A model generated the notes under the pieces. It searched no databases. It was not told the DNA's origin and was given only the letters and a program-made list of their open reading frames with translations. The position numbers and the translations under genes were made by a program. Shown here in pieces: positions 61,778 through 64,000 of a stretch of 64,000 nt of DNA. Source of the stretch: Microcosmobacter sp040493455 (GTDB lineage Bacteria; Bacteroidota; Bacteroidia; Flavobacteriales; Flavobacteriaceae); assembly GCF_040493455.1 (NCBI RefSeq), contig NZ_JANFDA010000001.1:434001-498000 (forward strand), read 5' to 3'. The first letter of the stretch is position 1. Each line of letters begins with the position of its first letter.

Positions 61778-61902
61778 ATTTGCCATACTTTTTTCCGTAA
61801 TGGGTTTATTCTCTTTGAGTTACAATTCTGACCTGTATTTTGTCCACGAAGTTCGCCCTTTTCTCGTTTAAGCTAATATATAAGTAGTTTGTCCAAAAAA
61901 TA

Positions 61903-61933
61903 TTGTTGTAAGAAAGTTACCTCTTTATATTTG
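61903..61933 (+). promoter_or_regulatory. promoter of small RNA-like unit 2
   Basis: TTG (61903-61905), 20 nt, TATATTTG (61926-61933), a full match to TAnnTTTG. The repeated unit starts 4 nt after the -7 box. Confidence 0.6.
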
Positions 61934-61937
61934 AGTC

Positions 61938-62009
61938 ACCATAACATAAGTAGGTTAAGTTTATGGTAGATTTGGGGCAAAAAAGGTGAACTTTCTGTTC
62001 ACCTTTTTT
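61938..62009 (+). ncRNA. small RNA-like repeat unit 2
   Basis: Same 45-nt core as unit 1 with one base change before the hairpin (TTCATGG to TTTATGG), then the AAGGTGAAC terminator at 61979-62009. Expected transcript about 70 nt. It may belong to a known flavobacterial small RNA family such as Flavo-1, but I cannot confirm that from memory. Confidence 0.6.
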
Positions 62010-62138
62010 CATGTTTAATAGGTTCGTTTTGCTTTTCTTTCTTATCCCTTCTGTTTACGATTTAGCAATTGATTTTCCACTAATAGATAGAGATTTAAAT
62101 AACTATATTAGTTGTATCAAAGTAAAGTAAACGGATAA

Positions 62139-62603
62139 ATGCAGATTAAACAAGTTAAAGCCTTTATTGTAATTTTTATGTTACTTGTATTTGGTGAAAT
62201 CTCAAGCCAAAATAAAAAGATTGCTTACTTATTTTTTGATCGTTTTAGTGAAGAAACGTTTACTTTCAAGAAAGAAGGTAGAAGAATTACTAGGGCAAAA
62301 TACGAAATTAACTACATAAGAAAAATAGGATCATTGGATAAAGATTTTTTCATTTTTGATGAACACTTTAAGTATATAGAAGGGAATGATATTGTTGAAC
62401 TTTTCCAGGAAGACTTAGATTCATTAAAATTCAACACGATTAAAGATTTAAAAAAGGAATGGGAAAAAAGAGAAGTGCTTAATAAAGAAAAAGTATATGA
62501 TAAAATTTATCTTTTGGATTATTGGGGTGATCCTCCAATAGATTATTTTGGGAACCCTCTTTATAAAATGTATGAAGTTATATGGATAGAAGCCAATAAC
62601 TAA
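62139..62603 (+). CDS. secreted protein, unknown function
   Basis: 154 residues. Signal peptide (MQIKQVKAFIVIFMLLVFGE, then ISSQ). Mature part is charged, alternating Lys/Glu and aromatic residues (DRFSEETFTFKKEGRRITRA, FNTIKDLKKEWEKREV). Family not recognised. It is flanked by two AAGGTGAAC hairpins in opposite loop orientation, and its stop lies in the A-run of the second one. Confidence 0.65.
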   Translation: MQIKQVKAFIVIFMLLVFGEISSQNKKIAYLFFDRFSEETFTFKKEGRRITRAKYEINYIRKIGSLDKDFFIFDEHFKYIEGNDIVELFQEDLDSLKFNTIKDLKKEWEKREVLNKEKVYDKIYLLDYWGDPPIDYFGNPLYKMYEVIWIEANN

Positions 62604-62632
62604 AAAAGGTGAACAGAAAGTTCACCTTTTTT
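62602..62632 (+). terminator. terminator hairpin copy 3 (AAGGTGAAC, loop reversed)
   Basis: A6-GGTGAAC / GTTCACC-T6 with loop AGAAA, the reverse complement of the loop TTTCT in copy 2. Terminates the hypothetical gene, and on the minus strand could serve the other side as well. Confidence 0.8.
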
Positions 62633-62682
62633 CATTCAATATGACATTGAAAATGTCTTGTATGTAATTAAAGAATTAGCTT

Positions 62683-63387
62683 TTAATTCTTCGCACCTTG
62701 ATTCGCTTGGTTTCTTCTGCCCTCTAAAGCCTCACGACTTATTTTTGCCAAATTAAAGTTAGGATCGATTGCAAGTGCATCGTTCATCAATTTAATAGCT
62801 TGGTCGATATTAGCAGTTTGGTTTTCATTAAAAACAATCAATCCTTTAAGGCACAACAAAGCAGCTTTTAATGATGTTTGATATGGCGTTTGGGTTTCGT
62901 AGAATGCACGCTTCATGTCAGCTTTAACATTAGTTAAACCATATTCAACATTTTGCTTAGCGCCAGCATAGTCTTTCAGTTGTGTTTTTAAGTCAGCCAT
63001 TTCGTAAGCTAAATAAGGATTTGGCTTTCTTTTGAACAACTCTTCATAATGTACCAAAGCTTTTTCAGATTGGTTCAGAGCTTTAAGCGCTATGGCTTTA
63101 ACTTCAACATTAATATCAGAATCATTAGGACCTAATTCTATACCTATAGTGTTTAGTGCTTCTAAGTTTCTTCCTTCAGAGGCATAGATGTAAGCCAAAG
63201 TATCTTTTCTAGCTAGCGAAGGTGCTAAAACCTCTAAATGTGTCATGGCATTAATAACACCCTGTACATCACCTTGTCTTTTCATTTGTTGGTAATACGC
63301 TTCAAAGTGTTTTACCAATTCCGTTTTCGTTTGGGCCGTAATACCAAAAGATGTTGCTACAACGACTAATAAAATAAGTTTTTTCAT
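62683..63387 (-). CDS. secreted TPR protein, unknown function
   Basis: 234 residues. Signal peptide (MKKLILLVVVATSFGITAQ). Short helical repeats of TPR type (ALNTIGIELGPNDSDINVEV, YEELFKRKPNPYLAYEMADL, AIKLMNDALAIDPNFNLAKI) span most of the mature protein. Likely periplasmic scaffold. C-terminal tail Gln/Asn-rich (RRNQANQGAKN). Next upstream gene is 71 bp away on the same strand. Confidence 0.8.
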   Translation of the reverse strand: MKKLILLVVVATSFGITAQTKTELVKHFEAYYQQMKRQGDVQGVINAMTHLEVLAPSLARKDTLAYIYASEGRNLEALNTIGIELGPNDSDINVEVKAIALKALNQSEKALVHYEELFKRKPNPYLAYEMADLKTQLKDYAGAKQNVEYGLTNVKADMKRAFYETQTPYQTSLKAALLCLKGLIVFNENQTANIDQAIKLMNDALAIDPNFNLAKISREALEGRRNQANQGAKN

Positions 63388-63458
63388 TGTTAGATAATTT
63401 TGCAGCGCAAAACTAAAAAAATTAAGCGTACAAGGCTCTTAAAAGGATGCTAATTTGT

Positions 63459-64000
63459 TTAGTCAATGGTAATTGTCTTCTTTAATATGACCGCATCATT
63501 AAGAATGAAGGGTTTTGGAATCATGGTTTTTGGACGCTCCGAAACATTAAATAAAGTATTGGACAACAAATCGAAAGAAGCTTCATAGAGCTCTAAAGAC
63601 GTACTTTGACCTGCAGGGACTTCAAAATCCAATTCTAAATACTGATCATCTGTAACATAATATGAAAACAAACGATTTCTCCAACGGTTTTCGAAGACCA
63701 TATTATTGTCATCTTTTTCTACTGAAAGACCATTAATGGAGAATGCATTAAAATGATTGCTCGAATCTGCAAAAACTTCATAACGATGTACGGTACGTTG
63801 TGGAGTAATAAACACTTTTATATGTCTACTATTACCAATTATAGTATCCTCTTGGACATTAATCTGGGGAGGCAATACAGGTCTAACATCAGTGTTTTTA
63901 CTAAAAGTAAAACTGGTGTTGTATTTACTTCCTATGGTGTTTTTACTTAACGATTGTGCATCATTTGGGTTTTCAGAAAGAAAGGCTTTAGTCCACTCGT
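63459..64000 (-). CDS. C-terminal part of a protein running off the window (possibly M28-type peptidase)
   Basis: The frame is open from the window end (beginning EWTKAFLSENPNDAQSLS) to the TAA at 63459-63461, about 180 residues. A start at 63875 would be an internal TTG only. The visible part is beta-rich (NRWRNRLFSYYVTDDQYLEL, GQSTSLELYEASFDLLS) and recalls the C-terminal domain of flavobacterial membrane-bound M28 peptidases. No catalytic residues are inside the window, so this is tentative. Confidence 0.55.
   Translation of the reverse strand, partial: EWTKAFLSENPNDAQSLSKNTIGSKYNTSFTFSKNTDVRPVLPPQINVQEDTIIGNSRHIKVFITPQRTVHRYEVFADSSNHFNAFSINGLSVEKDDNNMVFENRWRNRLFSYYVTDDQYLELDFEVPAGQSTSLELYEASFDLLSNTLFNVSERPKTMIPKPFILNDAVILKKTITID

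Larger units (their letters stand above)
61591..62138. other. 548-bp intergenic region with two small-RNA-like repeat units
   Basis: Between the purF-like and a hypothetical gene. No protein gene. Two directly repeated units of about 70 bp (61704-61777 and 61938-62009), each ending in the same terminator hairpin and each beginning 4 nt after a -7-like box. Upstream of both, a TTTGTCC motif followed by A-runs is shared (near 61613 and 61888). Confidence 0.6.

Overview
The window looks like chromosomal DNA of a marine or aquatic Flavobacteriaceae member (phylum Bacteroidota). This rests on low GC, A-rich translation starts almost without Shine-Dalgarno sequences, promoters of the TTTG-N17-23-TAnnTTTG type, type IX secretion (T9SS) sorting domains, an IPExxxVDY protein, OmpA proteins with thrombospondin-type-3 repeats and the acpP-fabF-rnc-IPExxxVDY-pyk gene order. 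The genus cannot be fixed from the sequence alone. I see no prophage, insertion sequence, CRISPR array or rRNA. One tRNA, Ala(GGC), is present.

Layout: 1-5.5 kb holds a truncated GNAT, three small or unknown membrane proteins, a BioF-like enzyme, a cold-shock protein, a DUF4286 protein and a TPR protein. 5.5-9.4 kb is serS, an HTTM membrane protein and ribF. 9.5-14.6 kb has two divergent T9SS-exported zinc metalloproteases. 14.7-24.2 kb is housekeeping: pth, a YwqK-like lipoprotein, an AhpD-like protein divergent from OsmC, recJ, an MFS transporter, two hydrolases (one LpxH), queD coupled to a 32-residue membrane peptide, MATE and GNAT. 24.2-27.1 kb is a stress or redox block: a tandem universal stress protein, a MarR regulator with a four-cysteine tail, DUF2024, a secreted protein and a thioredoxin-like protein, with three copies of one operator-like motif. 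27.1-38.5 kb has a PAP2 phosphatase, tRNA-Ala, an AddB-like nuclease, OmpA, kbl, an AddA-like helicase-nuclease and superoxide dismutase. 38.5-45.6 kb has two outer-membrane barrels, xth, a coiled-coil OmpA lipoprotein and an aldo/keto reductase.

45.6-48.8 kb is the most interesting part. An RNA ligase gene (rtcB) follows a PcfJ-family gene, and both lie behind a leader of about 480 nt. The leader has a consensus promoter, three tiny reading frames and two tandem intrinsic terminators. The left arm of each terminator can alternatively pair with a segment inside the tiny reading frame before it. This is the architecture of tandem translation-dependent attenuators, here placed in front of an RNA-repair gene.

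49-64 kb has an SH3 protein, a His-rich YciI lipoprotein, a CYTH protein, dinB, the pyk to acpP cluster, purN, RNase H, a PfkB kinase and a long amidophosphoribosyltransferase. Next come two near-identical units of about 70 nt that look like independent small RNAs, a small secreted protein, a TPR protein and the C-terminal end of a gene that runs off the window.
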